Positions 26,978 through 36,294 of a stretch of 64,000 nt of DNA are shown here, one piece after another. The stretch is from Muricauda sp. MAR_2010_75. Lineage in GTDB: Bacteria; Bacteroidota; Bacteroidia; Flavobacteriales; Flavobacteriaceae. Below the pieces are notes generated by a model. The model did not search any database. It was not told the DNA's origin and worked only from the letters and a program-made list of their open reading frames with translations. The stretch covers positions 698,501 through 762,500 of the forward strand of contig NZ_JQNJ01000001.1 of assembly GCF_000745185.1 (NCBI RefSeq), read 5' to 3'. Both the position numbers and the translations under genes were made by a program. How positions within the stretch are numbered: position 1 is the stretch's first letter; the number at the start of each line of letters is the position of its first letter.

Positions 26978-28432
26978 TTATTTTGCTTCATTGATCACCA
27001 AGGTAGAATCCTGGAGCCTTATCTTTAACCAACTCAACATTTTTTTGGTATCCGTATCTTTTTGACTGCTTCCTGTACCGTCCTTCCATTTTACCTCAAA
27101 AACCGGAACGGTATCAAGTTTGTCAAAGTCGGTCTGTATTCTATAGGAAAAGCCCATACTTGCCAAGTTTTCATAATTGGCCTTGGCCTCGGCACTGATT
27201 ACGGAAAAAGGTATTTGCTTCCCTACACTTCTGGTTAAATTGGCCACTTCTTCCTCCAATAAACGTATCTGTTCATCTTTATTGAGGAGTTCGGCCTTGT
27301 TCTTTTCATAAAGCTCGCTGACATAGGTAAACTTCTCCTCCGAGTCGTCTTTACCTCCCTGAATGATGTGGAGCTCGGCATCTTTCAATCGTGCATATTG
27401 ATTTTTTTGGACACGCCAGGTATTCACTACATTCTCTGGAATCAATTCATCGCCCATACAAACCACTTCAATAAGCGAGGTACCATCATCCACATATTCA
27501 ATTTTCGTTAAATTATCCACATACCTACCGGCTCCATCAAATTGATATACCTCAATGGTTTCCTTCAAAAATTCTTGGGCCTGTTTTTTGAAGAGTGATT
27601 CTTGGAAAACCTGATAAAATGTAAATCCAGCTGGAATCATCACCAAAATACCGGTAATGGAAGCCAATCGGGCGATCAATCGTCTTCTGTGGGAATTGGC
27701 ATAACGGACCATGGGAAATCGCAGAAACTTGATGACCAAAAAAGTGGCCAATCCAATAAATATGGTATTTATTGTGAATAAGTACATGGCCCCGGCCGCA
27801 TACCAAGGTTTGCCAATGGCCAGTCCAAATCCCACCGTACAGAGTGGTGGCATCAATGCGGTTGCAATGGCAACTCCAAAAATAACACTGGCAATGGTCC
27901 CTTTTTTGGCACGGGCGATCACAAGGGCAAGTCCACCAAAAAATGCAATCAACACATCCCGGATATCCGGCTTGGTACGGGCCAACAATTCGGATGATTC
28001 ATCGCGTAGCGGAAAAAGATAGAAGAACAAAAAAGCAGTGATCACACTCAAGACCACCATTACGGTAAAGTTTTTGAGTGATCTTCGCAAGGTATCAATA
28101 TCATTGATGGCCAAAGACATCCCCATGCCTAAAATGGGGCCCATTAGTGGAGAGATCAACATTGCACCAATAACAACGGCTGTGGAATTTGCATTCAACC
28201 CAACAGAAGCGATAAAAATAGAACAGACCAAAATCCAAGAAGTGTGTCCCTTAAATGGAATATCGGCTATAATGGATTCTTTGGTGGCAACGGCATCCGT
28301 ATTGGAACGGATTTCCAACAAATCGGACATAAACTTCCCAACACTGCCCAAAAGTCCTTTGAAGTCTTTTTTAACTTCATCTCCACTTTCCTGCTCTGGA
28401 GTTTTTCCCTCACCAAACTGTTGCTCACTCAT
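26978..28432 (-). CDS. DUF389 multi-spanning membrane protein
   Basis: 484 residues with an N-terminal membrane domain of six to seven helices and a hydrophilic C-terminal half. The DUF389 signature is clear: NSTAVVIGAMLISPLMGPILGMG and, later, FGVAIATALMPPLCTVG. The C-terminal part (about 255-480) has a coiled-coil stretch with Glu-rich heptads near KAELLNKDEQIRLLEEEVANL. The family is widespread in bacteria and has no established function; a transport role is often assumed. It ends 6 bp upstream of the manC-like gene on the same strand. Confidence 0.85.
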   Translation of the reverse strand: MSEQQFGEGKTPEQESGDEVKKDFKGLLGSVGKFMSDLLEIRSNTDAVATKESIIADIPFKGHTSWILVCSIFIASVGLNANSTAVVIGAMLISPLMGPILGMGMSLAINDIDTLRRSLKNFTVMVVLSVITAFLFFYLFPLRDESSELLARTKPDIRDVLIAFFGGLALVIARAKKGTIASVIFGVAIATALMPPLCTVGFGLAIGKPWYAAGAMYLFTINTIFIGLATFLVIKFLRFPMVRYANSHRRRLIARLASITGILVMIPAGFTFYQVFQESLFKKQAQEFLKETIEVYQFDGAGRYVDNLTKIEYVDDGTSLIEVVCMGDELIPENVVNTWRVQKNQYARLKDAELHIIQGGKDDSEEKFTYVSELYEKNKAELLNKDEQIRLLEEEVANLTRSVGKQIPFSVISAEAKANYENLASMGFSYRIQTDFDKLDTVPVFEVKWKDGTGSSQKDTDTKKMLSWLKIRLQDSTLVINEAK

Positions 28433-28438
28433 ATATAT

Positions 28439-29518
28439 TTATGCAAACTGATCGCCAAATTTCTCCTTAACCTGGCTCAAAACTTTTTTAATATCCTGCT
28501 GTTTGGATTTGGGATAAATCAACAACACCTCTTCCTTGTCCACAATGATGTAATCTTCCAATCCATCCACAACCACTATTTTCCCTTTTGGGGAACGAAT
28601 CATGTTGCCTTGGGCATTTTCCAACAGCACTTTGCTGTTCACTACCGCATTTTTAGCGTTGTCCTTATCCAATTTATCATATAGTGCGCCCCAGGTTCCC
28701 AGGTCGTTCCAATCAAAAGTGGTCGGTAAGGTGTAAATGGATTTGGATTGCTCCAAGATAGCATAATCTATGGAAATGTTTTCTGCCTTGGCATAATTTT
28801 CTTGAATAAAGGTCTTTTCTTCTTTTGTGTTATAGTAAGAAATGCCTTTTTCAAACAATTCATATTGACTAGGCTGATAACTTTTAAACGCATCCACTAT
28901 GGACTTCACACTCCACATAAAAATTCCCGCATTCCACAGAAAATTACCTTGGGCCAAAAACTCTTTTGCGGTTTCATAGTCCGGTTTCTCCCTAAACTGG
29001 GACACCTTTTTCAATTTTTGGTCACTTCCCTTTTCAAATTCGATGTACCCAAATCCGGTATTGGGAAAAGTGGGCTGAATACCAAGCGTGCAGAGCACAT
29101 CTTCTTGTTCGCATTTATCAAAACAGGCCACAACATCTTTTTCAAAGGCTTCTTCGTCCTCGATCCAATGGTCACTTGGCGCTACGATCATCACAGCATC
29201 GGGATTCATTTTTTGAATTTTCAAAGAAGCGTACAAAATACAAGGAGCGGTATTTCGCATGGCCGGCTCCAGCACAACCTGCTCTGGCTTTACTTTTGGC
29301 AATTGCTCCAAGACCAAATCGTTGTACCGCTCATTGGTGAGAATTAAAATGTTCTCCGTTGGGATAAATCGATTCAAGCGATCAAAGGTCTTTTGAATCA
29401 AAGTCTTTCCAGTTCCTAGCATGTCGTGGAACTGCTTGGGGTTGGCAGTTGTACTCACGGGCCAGAATCGGGAACCTATCCCCCCGGCCATTAAAACTGC
29501 ATAATAATTATTGTTCAT
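28439..29518 (-). CDS. Mannose-1-phosphate guanylyltransferase (GDP-mannose pyrophosphorylase)
   Basis: 359-residue nucleotidyltransferase. The N-terminal signature AGGIGSRFWPVS is followed by KQFHDMLG, the metal and sugar-binding APSDHWIED, GFGYIEFEK and FREKPDYETA. The C-terminal part has STFDWNDLGTWGALYD and a short beta-helix end. The protein lacks the mannose-6-phosphate isomerase domain of long ManC proteins. It makes GDP-mannose from mannose-1-phosphate and GTP for glycan synthesis. It lies between a SprT-like gene and the DUF389 gene, all on the minus strand. Confidence 0.9.
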   Translation of the reverse strand: MNNNYYAVLMAGGIGSRFWPVSTTANPKQFHDMLGTGKTLIQKTFDRLNRFIPTENILILTNERYNDLVLEQLPKVKPEQVVLEPAMRNTAPCILYASLKIQKMNPDAVMIVAPSDHWIEDEEAFEKDVVACFDKCEQEDVLCTLGIQPTFPNTGFGYIEFEKGSDQKLKKVSQFREKPDYETAKEFLAQGNFLWNAGIFMWSVKSIVDAFKSYQPSQYELFEKGISYYNTKEEKTFIQENYAKAENISIDYAILEQSKSIYTLPTTFDWNDLGTWGALYDKLDKDNAKNAVVNSKVLLENAQGNMIRSPKGKIVVVDGLEDYIIVDKEEVLLIYPKSKQQDIKKVLSQVKEKFGDQFA

Positions 29519-29533
29519 TTTTGTTGTTTTGCA

Positions 29534-29590
29534 TGTCAGGTCGAGTGCAGTCGAGACCTTTTTAAGACCTTTCGACTTCGCTCAAGGTTA
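29534..29590. repeat. Intergenic inverted-repeat element (copy 2)
   Basis: Left arm starts TGTCAGGTCGAGTGCAGTCGAGA, and right arm TTTCGACTTCGCTCAAGGTTA reads as its imperfect reverse complement around a short loop. Same family as the element at 3713-3785. Its right end reaches into the stop codon of the SprT-like gene, so it may have created or replaced that gene's 3' end. Confidence 0.6.
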
Positions 29591-30193
29591 CAATTGTTCA
29601 ACAACCTCCACTTCTGCATTGGGTTGGAACAAATATAATCTGCCCGTGGACAACTCCACGCATTCGTATCGTTTTACTTTCTTTTTTCCTTTTTTGAACA
29701 GTTTACCATTGTACAGTCGAAAAATACTTCCCGCAGGCAATTCATACACATAACTGTTTGTTCGCTCCTCCACGTCAAAAGCTTTTAGTGCAATGGACAA
29801 TCGGGCATCTGTGCTGCTACTGGCCTTCGGGTTTTTAAAATGGTTGGCAATAATGGGCAGCAATTGAGACGGAAATATCTCGGGTCGAATAAAAGGGACC
29901 ATTAAATGTTGAAAGGTACGCTTCCATTCCATGCCATGGGGTTTTATGCGACGGCCATACGCCTCAAAAGCAACCAGATGCGCTATTTCGTGAACGAGTG
30001 TGATCAGGAATCGGTATTTATTCAGCGAAGCGTTCACCGTAATCTGATGCATTCCGTTGGGCATTCTCCGGTAATCGCCATGCCGGGTAACCCGATGGTT
30101 TACAATCTTTAGATGCACGCCATGGGTTTTTATCAATTCAAAACAAGGAGCCACAGCGCGTTCGGGTAAATATTTCTGTAAAGTATTGTTCAA
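29588..30193 (-). CDS. SprT-like zinc metalloprotease-fold protein
   Basis: 201 residues with the gluzincin site LVHEIAHLVAFEAYG near residue 66 (HExxH) and a third likely zinc ligand in KPHGMEWKRTF. A zinc-ribbon-like C-terminal tail (YECVELSTGRLYL) replaces the Cys-rich ribbon of SprT with fewer cysteines. SprT-family proteins include the DNA-protein crosslink protease Spartan, but bacterial members are largely untested. The start is TTG; no in-frame ATG or GTG precedes the conserved part. It is divergent from the glycosidase lipoprotein gene. Confidence 0.8.
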   Translation of the reverse strand: MNNTLQKYLPERAVAPCFELIKTHGVHLKIVNHRVTRHGDYRRMPNGMHQITVNASLNKYRFLITLVHEIAHLVAFEAYGRRIKPHGMEWKRTFQHLMVPFIRPEIFPSQLLPIIANHFKNPKASSSTDARLSIALKAFDVEERTNSYVYELPAGSIFRLYNGKLFKKGKKKVKRYECVELSTGRLYLFQPNAEVEVVEQL

Positions 30194-30292
30194 TTTTAGC
30201 TTGTTCTTCCAATTACGAAGTTACATGCTACTAATTAATCTAAACGATGTTCAGAAAATTAATCTATGTATTTTTATCAAAATTTGACACTC

Positions 30293-32689
30293 ATGAAGTG
30301 GTCCCTATATAAAATGGCATTCCTGTGCATTCTTTTTTGGAACTGCACAGAAACAGAAAAAAAGGTGTCCCTTTCACAATATGTGCAGGACGTTCCCAGC
30401 ATAGTTGGTAAAACTGAATACCTAGATTCTCCCTTTCTTACTGCTGGAAACAGGGTGTATATGGTTGGGCACCAAGATGGTTCCTTCACCGAAATTGGGT
30501 GGCACATAAAAGGTGAAATGGGAGGCGTTTGGGACCATCCCATTAAGTTAATGGATGGATTTGATATTGCCTTTAAATGGAATGACGAATCGCACATATT
30601 GAATAAAGCTGATACCTTTACCAACTACCCATTTGCCAACAAACAGCACTATAATATCCCTTCAAAAAATCTTGTTGTGAAACGTTGGCAATTTGTCCCC
30701 GATGATTTGGAAGGACTACTGGTGCAGATCGAATTGACCAATACCGGCCCAACTCCATTGATTTTTGATGTGGATTTTACCGGCCATTCGGATTTGAGAC
30801 CTACTTGGTTGGGTGAACGCACCAACATGAACGATTCAGAAGACAAGGCTATTTTTGAGGAAACCATTCAGGGTTGGATGGTCAAAGACAATAAAAATCC
30901 TTGGTATTTATGTTATGCCAGTGACATGGCTCCCACACAAAAATCCAAAGCAGAAAACAGCTACAGGGGATTGGGTGTTTCCAACCAATTGTCCTATGCA
31001 ATGGAAATTGAACCCAATGAAACCAAAACCATCAATTTTATTGTTTCGGGTTCTTATGTTTCCAGGGAGAATGCCTTTACTACGTTCAATACCATAAAAT
31101 CGGATTGGCTCAATCTGTGGGAGGCCAAAAAACAACGGTACAAAGAATTGGCCCAGCAATCCAAATTGACCATTCCGGATAAAAAAATGCAACAGACCTT
31201 TGAATGGTTAAAGTACAACTGCGATTGGTTAATTAGAACTGTTCCTGAAATTGGTACAGGAATCACCGCAGGTATTCCCGATTACCCATGGTGGTTTGGG
31301 GTGGACAGTGAGTATGCCCTCCAGGGATACATGTCCATTGGACAAACCAGTGCGGTGTATAATACCATTGCTTTACTGGACAGTGTTTCCAACAGTGTGA
31401 ACGGTAATGGGAAAATCATCCACGAGATGTCTACCAATGGGGCGGTTTTCAATAAAGGAAATATCAACGAAACCCCACAATTTGCTTCCCTTATTTGGAG
31501 TATTTACCAATGGAACGGGAACAAATCCTTTTTGGAAAAATATTTTCCCACAATAGAAAAAGGCCTTTCTTGGTTAATGGAAGAAAACGATTTGGACGGC
31601 AACGGGTTTCCCGAAGGTTTTGGTATGATGGAAATTCATGGATTGGACAGCGAAATGATAGATGTGGCCGCCTATTCCCAAAAAGCTTTTGCCGATGCTT
31701 CCCGAATGGCAAGAGAATTGGGCAGGGATTCCCTCGCCCTGCAATATCAAAAGATTGCGGAAGAACTGAAACTTAAAATCAACACGGAGTTTTGGTCTGA
31801 AAATTTCAATTCGTATGCCGACTTTATTGGAACGGATGCCCAAGCCTTACACCTAATCGAAGATGCCATTATACGTGCAGACACCTTGAACAAACCTTGG
31901 GCCATTGAAGAGCTAAAAGCCACAAAACAATTCATTAAAGCACATCCCTCAAACGAACCAAGACCTTTTGTAATGCACCACAATTGGGTGGTGAACACAC
32001 CCATGGAAATGGGAATTGCCGATACCACAAAGGCCCTCAAAGCCTTGGAAACCGCAAAACAGTTTGTCAATCCGTTTGGGGTTTTTGTGACGGGCATTGA
32101 TCGGGACCAATCCGCCGGCTCGGATGATGGTTCTTTTAAAGGTTCCAAGATTTTCTCCTATACGGGTGCTGTGATGACATTGCCGACAGGAGTTCAAGCA
32201 AGGGCAGAAAACAACTATGGAAGGCCCAACGAAGCCCTCAATTATTTGGAACGAATGACTCGCACTTTTAGCTATGCCTTCCCTGGCAGCATGTACGAGG
32301 TTTCCCCGGATTATGGAATGATTACCCAAGCCTGGAACATCTACAGCTTTGCCTACCCCATTGTGAACCAATTTTTTGGGATTCAACCATATGCTTCGCA
32401 AAAAGAAGTTGTGATTTCTCCCTCAATGCCCGATACTTGGGATAATAGCTCGTTGGAAAATGTAAAACTTGGCGATGGCGCAAACACTATCTCCGTCTTC
32501 TACACCAAAAAAGATGGGAAAACCAGTATTATAATTGAGCAGACCAATCCGGAGTGGAAAATCAAATTAAAAATTCCGGAAAGTCATGCAGACCAATTGC
32601 AAATTGTGAAAGGAATCCTATCAGATTCAGATAATGAAACTATGATTGAACCTGAAGGAATGCGAATTGAAGTTTCTTATCAGGATTAA
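30293..32689 (+). CDS. Lipoprotein glycoside hydrolase-like protein ((alpha/alpha)6 barrel)
   Basis: 798 residues beginning MKWSLYKMAFLCILFWNC, a lipoprotein signal ending at Cys18. An N-terminal beta-sandwich domain (about 30-290) precedes a large helical toroid with the segments GIPDYPWWFGVDSEYALQG and NGAVFNKGNINETPQFASLIW and a Ca-loop-like DLDGNGFPEG near residue 433. The layout matches amylo-alpha-1,6-glucosidase/GH63-like (alpha/alpha)6 enzymes. The exact family and substrate are uncertain. Its stop shares TTAA with the convergent SDR stop. Confidence 0.75.
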   Translation: MKWSLYKMAFLCILFWNCTETEKKVSLSQYVQDVPSIVGKTEYLDSPFLTAGNRVYMVGHQDGSFTEIGWHIKGEMGGVWDHPIKLMDGFDIAFKWNDESHILNKADTFTNYPFANKQHYNIPSKNLVVKRWQFVPDDLEGLLVQIELTNTGPTPLIFDVDFTGHSDLRPTWLGERTNMNDSEDKAIFEETIQGWMVKDNKNPWYLCYASDMAPTQKSKAENSYRGLGVSNQLSYAMEIEPNETKTINFIVSGSYVSRENAFTTFNTIKSDWLNLWEAKKQRYKELAQQSKLTIPDKKMQQTFEWLKYNCDWLIRTVPEIGTGITAGIPDYPWWFGVDSEYALQGYMSIGQTSAVYNTIALLDSVSNSVNGNGKIIHEMSTNGAVFNKGNINETPQFASLIWSIYQWNGNKSFLEKYFPTIEKGLSWLMEENDLDGNGFPEGFGMMEIHGLDSEMIDVAAYSQKAFADASRMARELGRDSLALQYQKIAEELKLKINTEFWSENFNSYADFIGTDAQALHLIEDAIIRADTLNKPWAIEELKATKQFIKAHPSNEPRPFVMHHNWVVNTPMEMGIADTTKALKALETAKQFVNPFGVFVTGIDRDQSAGSDDGSFKGSKIFSYTGAVMTLPTGVQARAENNYGRPNEALNYLERMTRTFSYAFPGSMYEVSPDYGMITQAWNIYSFAYPIVNQFFGIQPYASQKEVVISPSMPDTWDNSSLENVKLGDGANTISVFYTKKDGKTSIIIEQTNPEWKIKLKIPESHADQLQIVKGILSDSDNETMIEPEGMRIEVSYQD

Positions 32690-33369
32690 GGCGTACTATT
32701 GCTCACTTGCAACAATTTCCCATTATAGAGTTTTTGCCCTGTTAAGGCAAAATCTTTGATATAGGTGGCCATTTCCAAAGCGGTCACCGGAGCTTTGTAG
32801 CCGGGAAAAGCTTCTTCCAACATTTCGGTCTGCACGGCACCCAAAGCCAACACATTAAAACTGGGACCGGTTTCTTTGTGTTCTTCGGCCAAAAGTTCCG
32901 TCAATGTAATTACAGCTCCCTTACTGGAACTGTATGCAGACAATCCTGGAAACTTCATACTGCCCTGCACCCCGCCCATGGAACTGATGGTGATCACATG
33001 GCCTCCTTGGCCCATTTTGGGCAAAACAGTTTTGGTCAATTCAGCCACGCCAAAGACGTTCACTTTATACACCGCTTCAAATTCGGCTGTCGTCGTTTGC
33101 GAAAATGGCTTATTGAGCAGTTTTCCCGCATTGTTGATGAGCACATCAACAATATGCCACTGTTCCTGTTCCAGAAACTCGGTTACCTTTCTAAAATCTG
33201 TTGGGTTGGCCAAATCAAAAGGAAATGCATGAACGTTTGGCAGGTCTAAATCAGCAATGCGTTGGGAATTTCTGGATAAGGCGAGCACATTATGCCCCTC
33301 TTGGGCAAAAAGTTGTACCAACTCAAAACCTATTCCCCTACTTGTTCCGGTGATGATTATGTTTGCCAT
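32686..33369 (-). CDS. SDR-family oxidoreductase
   Basis: 227-residue classical short-chain dehydrogenase. The cofactor loop is ITGTSRGIGFEL near residue 5, followed by the structural NNAGK, the catalytic Ser in ITISSMGGVQGS, and YSSSKGAV with the intact Tyr-x3-Lys pair. The start is the ATG of MANIIITG; a longer frame to 33408 adds 13 unconserved residues. Substrate unknown. The 3' end overlaps the convergent glycosidase gene by 4 bp. Upstream, 33370-33562 holds only debris-like sequence, including CACGAATTTCACGAAT. Confidence 0.83.
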   Translation of the reverse strand: MANIIITGTSRGIGFELVQLFAQEGHNVLALSRNSQRIADLDLPNVHAFPFDLANPTDFRKVTEFLEQEQWHIVDVLINNAGKLLNKPFSQTTTAEFEAVYKVNVFGVAELTKTVLPKMGQGGHVITISSMGGVQGSMKFPGLSAYSSSKGAVITLTELLAEEHKETGPSFNVLALGAVQTEMLEEAFPGYKAPVTALEMATYIKDFALTGQKLYNGKLLQVSNSTP

Positions 33370-33562
33370 AATTATTTTTTTGTCATTCCCTAGAAATTGG
33401 GAATCCATTGCTCATTGTTCACTGTTCTTATGTGCAACACGAATTTCACGAATAGCCACTAAAACTCCAAAATAAGACATCCACTATCTAACTACCGGCA
33501 CCCAATATCCAAAACAGATATATCAAACTTTCCCTAAAGGATTAGAGGTGATATTTTTGGAC

Positions 33563-34558
33563 TTAATTCAATTTAATTTCATTTTCAGGGCCATTGGCTA
33601 TACTCTCAATAACAGGTAGTACTTTATTCACCAAGGTGGCCATGTGGCCAAAATCCATAAGGTCAACCTCATCTCCCACTTTATGGTAGTGCCCAAAATT
33701 GGTAAAATCAAACGTACAAAAAGTGTGTGAGGGAACCCCAAATTCCTTATGAAAGGCGTAATTATCCGAACGCTCGTATAAATTGTATTCTTTTGCTGTT
33801 GGCAAGAAACCGACAAGATTTTCCTTAGCATAGGCATTGCTCACTTCGGCCAAGTTGGAACGCTCATACCCTGTGATGTATACAAAATAGTCCTTACCCT
33901 GTAAGGGTACACCTGTCATTTCAAAATTGAGCATGGTATACAGATTCAGGTCCTGTTCCTTTAATTTTTTTGCCAAATGCTCTGATCCCAATAATCCCTT
34001 TTCTTCTGCAGTGAAAAGTGCAAAAATTAAACTGCGCTTATTGGTCTTATGTATCCCAAAGTAACGTGCCATTTCCATTACAGAAGTGGTTCCCGATGCA
34101 TTGTCGTTGGCTCCGTTGGCAATATAATCACCATTTTCAGGTGCAATGGTACCAATATGGTCGTAATGGGCACCAATCACAATATATTCATTTTTTAAGT
34201 CCGGGTCGTTCCCTTCAACGATTCCCACAATATTATAGGAAGGGTCCTTATAATTGGCAATAGTATCCCGGTATGAATCAAAATAAGGCTTCACCCCATA
34301 GGATTTAAAATAATTTTCGATGTATTTGGCGGCCATTTCAATGCCCTCACTCCCTGAATCACGACCCTTTAAATCATCTGAAGCGAGATAGTTCATGATT
34401 TCACCTATTCGCTCCGAATTGGTAAAGGAGTCATTATCACTTTTTGCAGTGTTGACCGTTACACTCTGCTCTCCTCCTTTTGAAGGGGTCTGCACCAACT
34501 GGGTTGAGCCACACGACATCAGAAATATCAGGGCAAATGCATGTAAGAACATTTTCAT
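33563..34558 (-). CDS. Exported M28 family aminopeptidase-like zinc peptidase
   Basis: 331 residues with a lipoprotein signal (FALIFLMSC, Cys around 16). The M28 di-zinc ligands are seen in order: GAHYDHIG (His), GANDNASGT (Asp), FTAEEKGLLGS (Glu-Glu), a later Glu in NFEMTG, and His in GVPSHTF. Members are exopeptidases that release N-terminal amino acids. A hydrophobic N-terminus and lipobox point to the outer membrane periplasmic face. Monocistronic, downstream of the pdh terminator. Confidence 0.9.
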   Translation of the reverse strand: MKMFLHAFALIFLMSCGSTQLVQTPSKGGEQSVTVNTAKSDNDSFTNSERIGEIMNYLASDDLKGRDSGSEGIEMAAKYIENYFKSYGVKPYFDSYRDTIANYKDPSYNIVGIVEGNDPDLKNEYIVIGAHYDHIGTIAPENGDYIANGANDNASGTTSVMEMARYFGIHKTNKRSLIFALFTAEEKGLLGSEHLAKKLKEQDLNLYTMLNFEMTGVPLQGKDYFVYITGYERSNLAEVSNAYAKENLVGFLPTAKEYNLYERSDNYAFHKEFGVPSHTFCTFDFTNFGHYHKVGDEVDLMDFGHMATLVNKVLPVIESIANGPENEIKLN

Positions 34559-34586
34559 CTTTTTCGTTTTTTGAATTTTCTAAAGA

Positions 34587-34615
34587 TAAAAAAAGCATCC
34601 TAAAAGGATGCTTCT
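34587..34615 (-). terminator. Rho-independent terminator after pdhC
   Basis: Stem AAGCATCC / GGATGCTT with a five-base loop, followed on the minus strand by a T run. It lies about 40 bp downstream of the pdhC stop and isolates the pdhA-pdhC unit from the M28 peptidase gene. Confidence 0.8.
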
Positions 34616-34625
34616 ATATAGTAAG

Positions 34626-34650
34626 TTCTGGACTGCTCTCGAAACTGACA
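34626..34650. repeat. Partial copy of the intergenic inverted-repeat element
   Basis: TTCTGGACTGCTCTCGAAAC followed by TGACA is close to the right arm of the element at 3762-3785, with two substitutions and one inserted base. No left arm is present. It sits immediately after the pdhC stop. Confidence 0.45.
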
Positions 34651-34652
34651 AT

Positions 34653-36290
34653 TTATGCCAACATGGTCACCGGATTCTCCAAATAGGCCCTTAGGGTCTG
34701 AAGAAACTGTGCCCCTGTGGCACCATCCACGGTTCGGTGATCGCACGCCAATGTTATCTTCATGGTGTTTCCAACCACGATTTGTCCATTTTTGACCACG
34801 GGTTTCTCCACAATAGCGCCCACGGACAAAATAGCGGAGTTGGGCTGATTGATGATTGAAGTAAACTCCTGAATACCAAACATTCCCAAATTGGAAACGG
34901 TAAAGGTGCTTCCTTCCATTTCATCGGGTTTTATTTTCTTGCTTCTTGCCCTACCTGCCAAGTCCTTCACAGCAGTTCCAAGTTGGGTTAGACTGAGTTG
35001 GTCGGCAAATTTAATCACGGGAACAACAAGTCCTTCATCCACTGCAACGGCCACACCCATGTGCACATGGTGTTTGTAGACCGTAGTTTCACCATTCCAA
35101 GAAGTATTTACTTGTGGGTGTTTTTTAAGGGCCATGGCACAGGCTTTCAATACCATATCGTTGAACGATACTTTGGTATCGGGCAAATTATTGATTTGTG
35201 ACCTTGAAGCCATTGCATTGCTCATATCCACCTCAATGGTAAGATAGTAATGTGGCGCGGTGAATTTGGACTCACCCAAACGCTTGGCAATTACCTTACG
35301 CATGGTAGAGTTCTTCACTTCTTCCATACTCTCTTCACCTACAGGCGAACTTATCGGGGCCACGGGTGCCGTAGCTGTTTCACTGGATTTTTCTGCAGTG
35401 GGAGCAGTGGTTTGTGAAGGCTGATAGCTTTCAACATCCCGTTTCACAATTCTTCCGTTATCACCTGAACCATTTACATTGGAAAGGTCGATACCTTTTT
35501 CTTCCGCTATTTTTTTGGCCAATGGTGAAGCAAAAATGCGAGCTCCATCTTGGGAAGTGGTAGCTTCTACCTTAGGTGCTTCTTCTATTTTAGACTCCTC
35601 TTTTGGTGTAGCTTCTTCTTTAGGTGCACTTGCCGAGGAGCCGCCACCCGCTTGCGCCTTCAATACGGCATCCACATCTGTTCCTTCTGGGCCAATGATG
35701 GCCAAAAGTGAATCAACAGGGGCACCTTCGCCCTCTTGAATACCGATGTGCAATAATTTACCGGAGTAAAAAGATTCAAACTCCATTGTTGCCTTATCGG
35801 TCTCGATTTCGGCCAAAATATCGCCTTCTTCCACTTCATCACCCACTTTTTTCAACCAACTGGCCACGGTTCCTTCTTCCATGGTATCACTCAAACGGGG
35901 CATGGTAATGATTTCAACCCCTTCTGGTATTTCAGTAGGTGCACTGGCTGGTTCAGTAGAGCTTTCCTCAGCTTTGGCTTCGGGAGCCTCAGCGGTTTCT
36001 TCTTTGGATTCGGCTGCACCTCCTCCATTGAGCAAGGCAGAAATATCCTCACCTTCTTCACCGATTATGGCCAAAAGTGAATCAACCGGAGCACCATCAC
36101 CTTCCTCTATTCCAATGTGAAGAAGTGTTCCTTCATGGAAGGATTCAAACTCCATGGTAGCCTTATCGGTTTCGATTTCGGCCAAAATATCGCCTTCTTC
36201 CACTTTATCACCTACTTTTTTGAGCCATTTTGCCACGGTACCTTCTTCCATGGTATCACTCAATCTCGGCATGTTGATTACTTCTGCCAT
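34653..36290 (-). CDS. pdhC: Pyruvate dehydrogenase E2, dihydrolipoamide acetyltransferase with two lipoyl domains
   Basis: 545-residue E2 core of the pyruvate dehydrogenase complex. Lipoyl domains are at about 1-80 and 128-205, each with the lipoylation site ETDKATMEFES and nearly identical flanks. Ala/Pro/Glu-rich linkers separate them from a peripheral-subunit-binding domain (about 255-295, FASPLAKKIAEEKGI). The catalytic acetyltransferase domain ends with the HRTVDGATG active-site motif. It starts 4 bp after pdhA. E1 beta is not encoded here. Confidence 0.95.
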   Translation of the reverse strand: MAEVINMPRLSDTMEEGTVAKWLKKVGDKVEEGDILAEIETDKATMEFESFHEGTLLHIGIEEGDGAPVDSLLAIIGEEGEDISALLNGGGAAESKEETAEAPEAKAEESSTEPASAPTEIPEGVEIITMPRLSDTMEEGTVASWLKKVGDEVEEGDILAEIETDKATMEFESFYSGKLLHIGIQEGEGAPVDSLLAIIGPEGTDVDAVLKAQAGGGSSASAPKEEATPKEESKIEEAPKVEATTSQDGARIFASPLAKKIAEEKGIDLSNVNGSGDNGRIVKRDVESYQPSQTTAPTAEKSSETATAPVAPISSPVGEESMEEVKNSTMRKVIAKRLGESKFTAPHYYLTIEVDMSNAMASRSQINNLPDTKVSFNDMVLKACAMALKKHPQVNTSWNGETTVYKHHVHMGVAVAVDEGLVVPVIKFADQLSLTQLGTAVKDLAGRARSKKIKPDEMEGSTFTVSNLGMFGIQEFTSIINQPNSAILSVGAIVEKPVVKNGQIVVGNTMKITLACDHRTVDGATGAQFLQTLRAYLENPVTMLA

Positions 36291-36294
36291 CTAC

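Noticed and set aside
29588-30193. Frameshift or truncation at the start of the SprT-like gene
   Set aside because: The lack of ATG first looked like a broken start, but TTG gives a complete domain and there is an in-frame stop shortly upstream.
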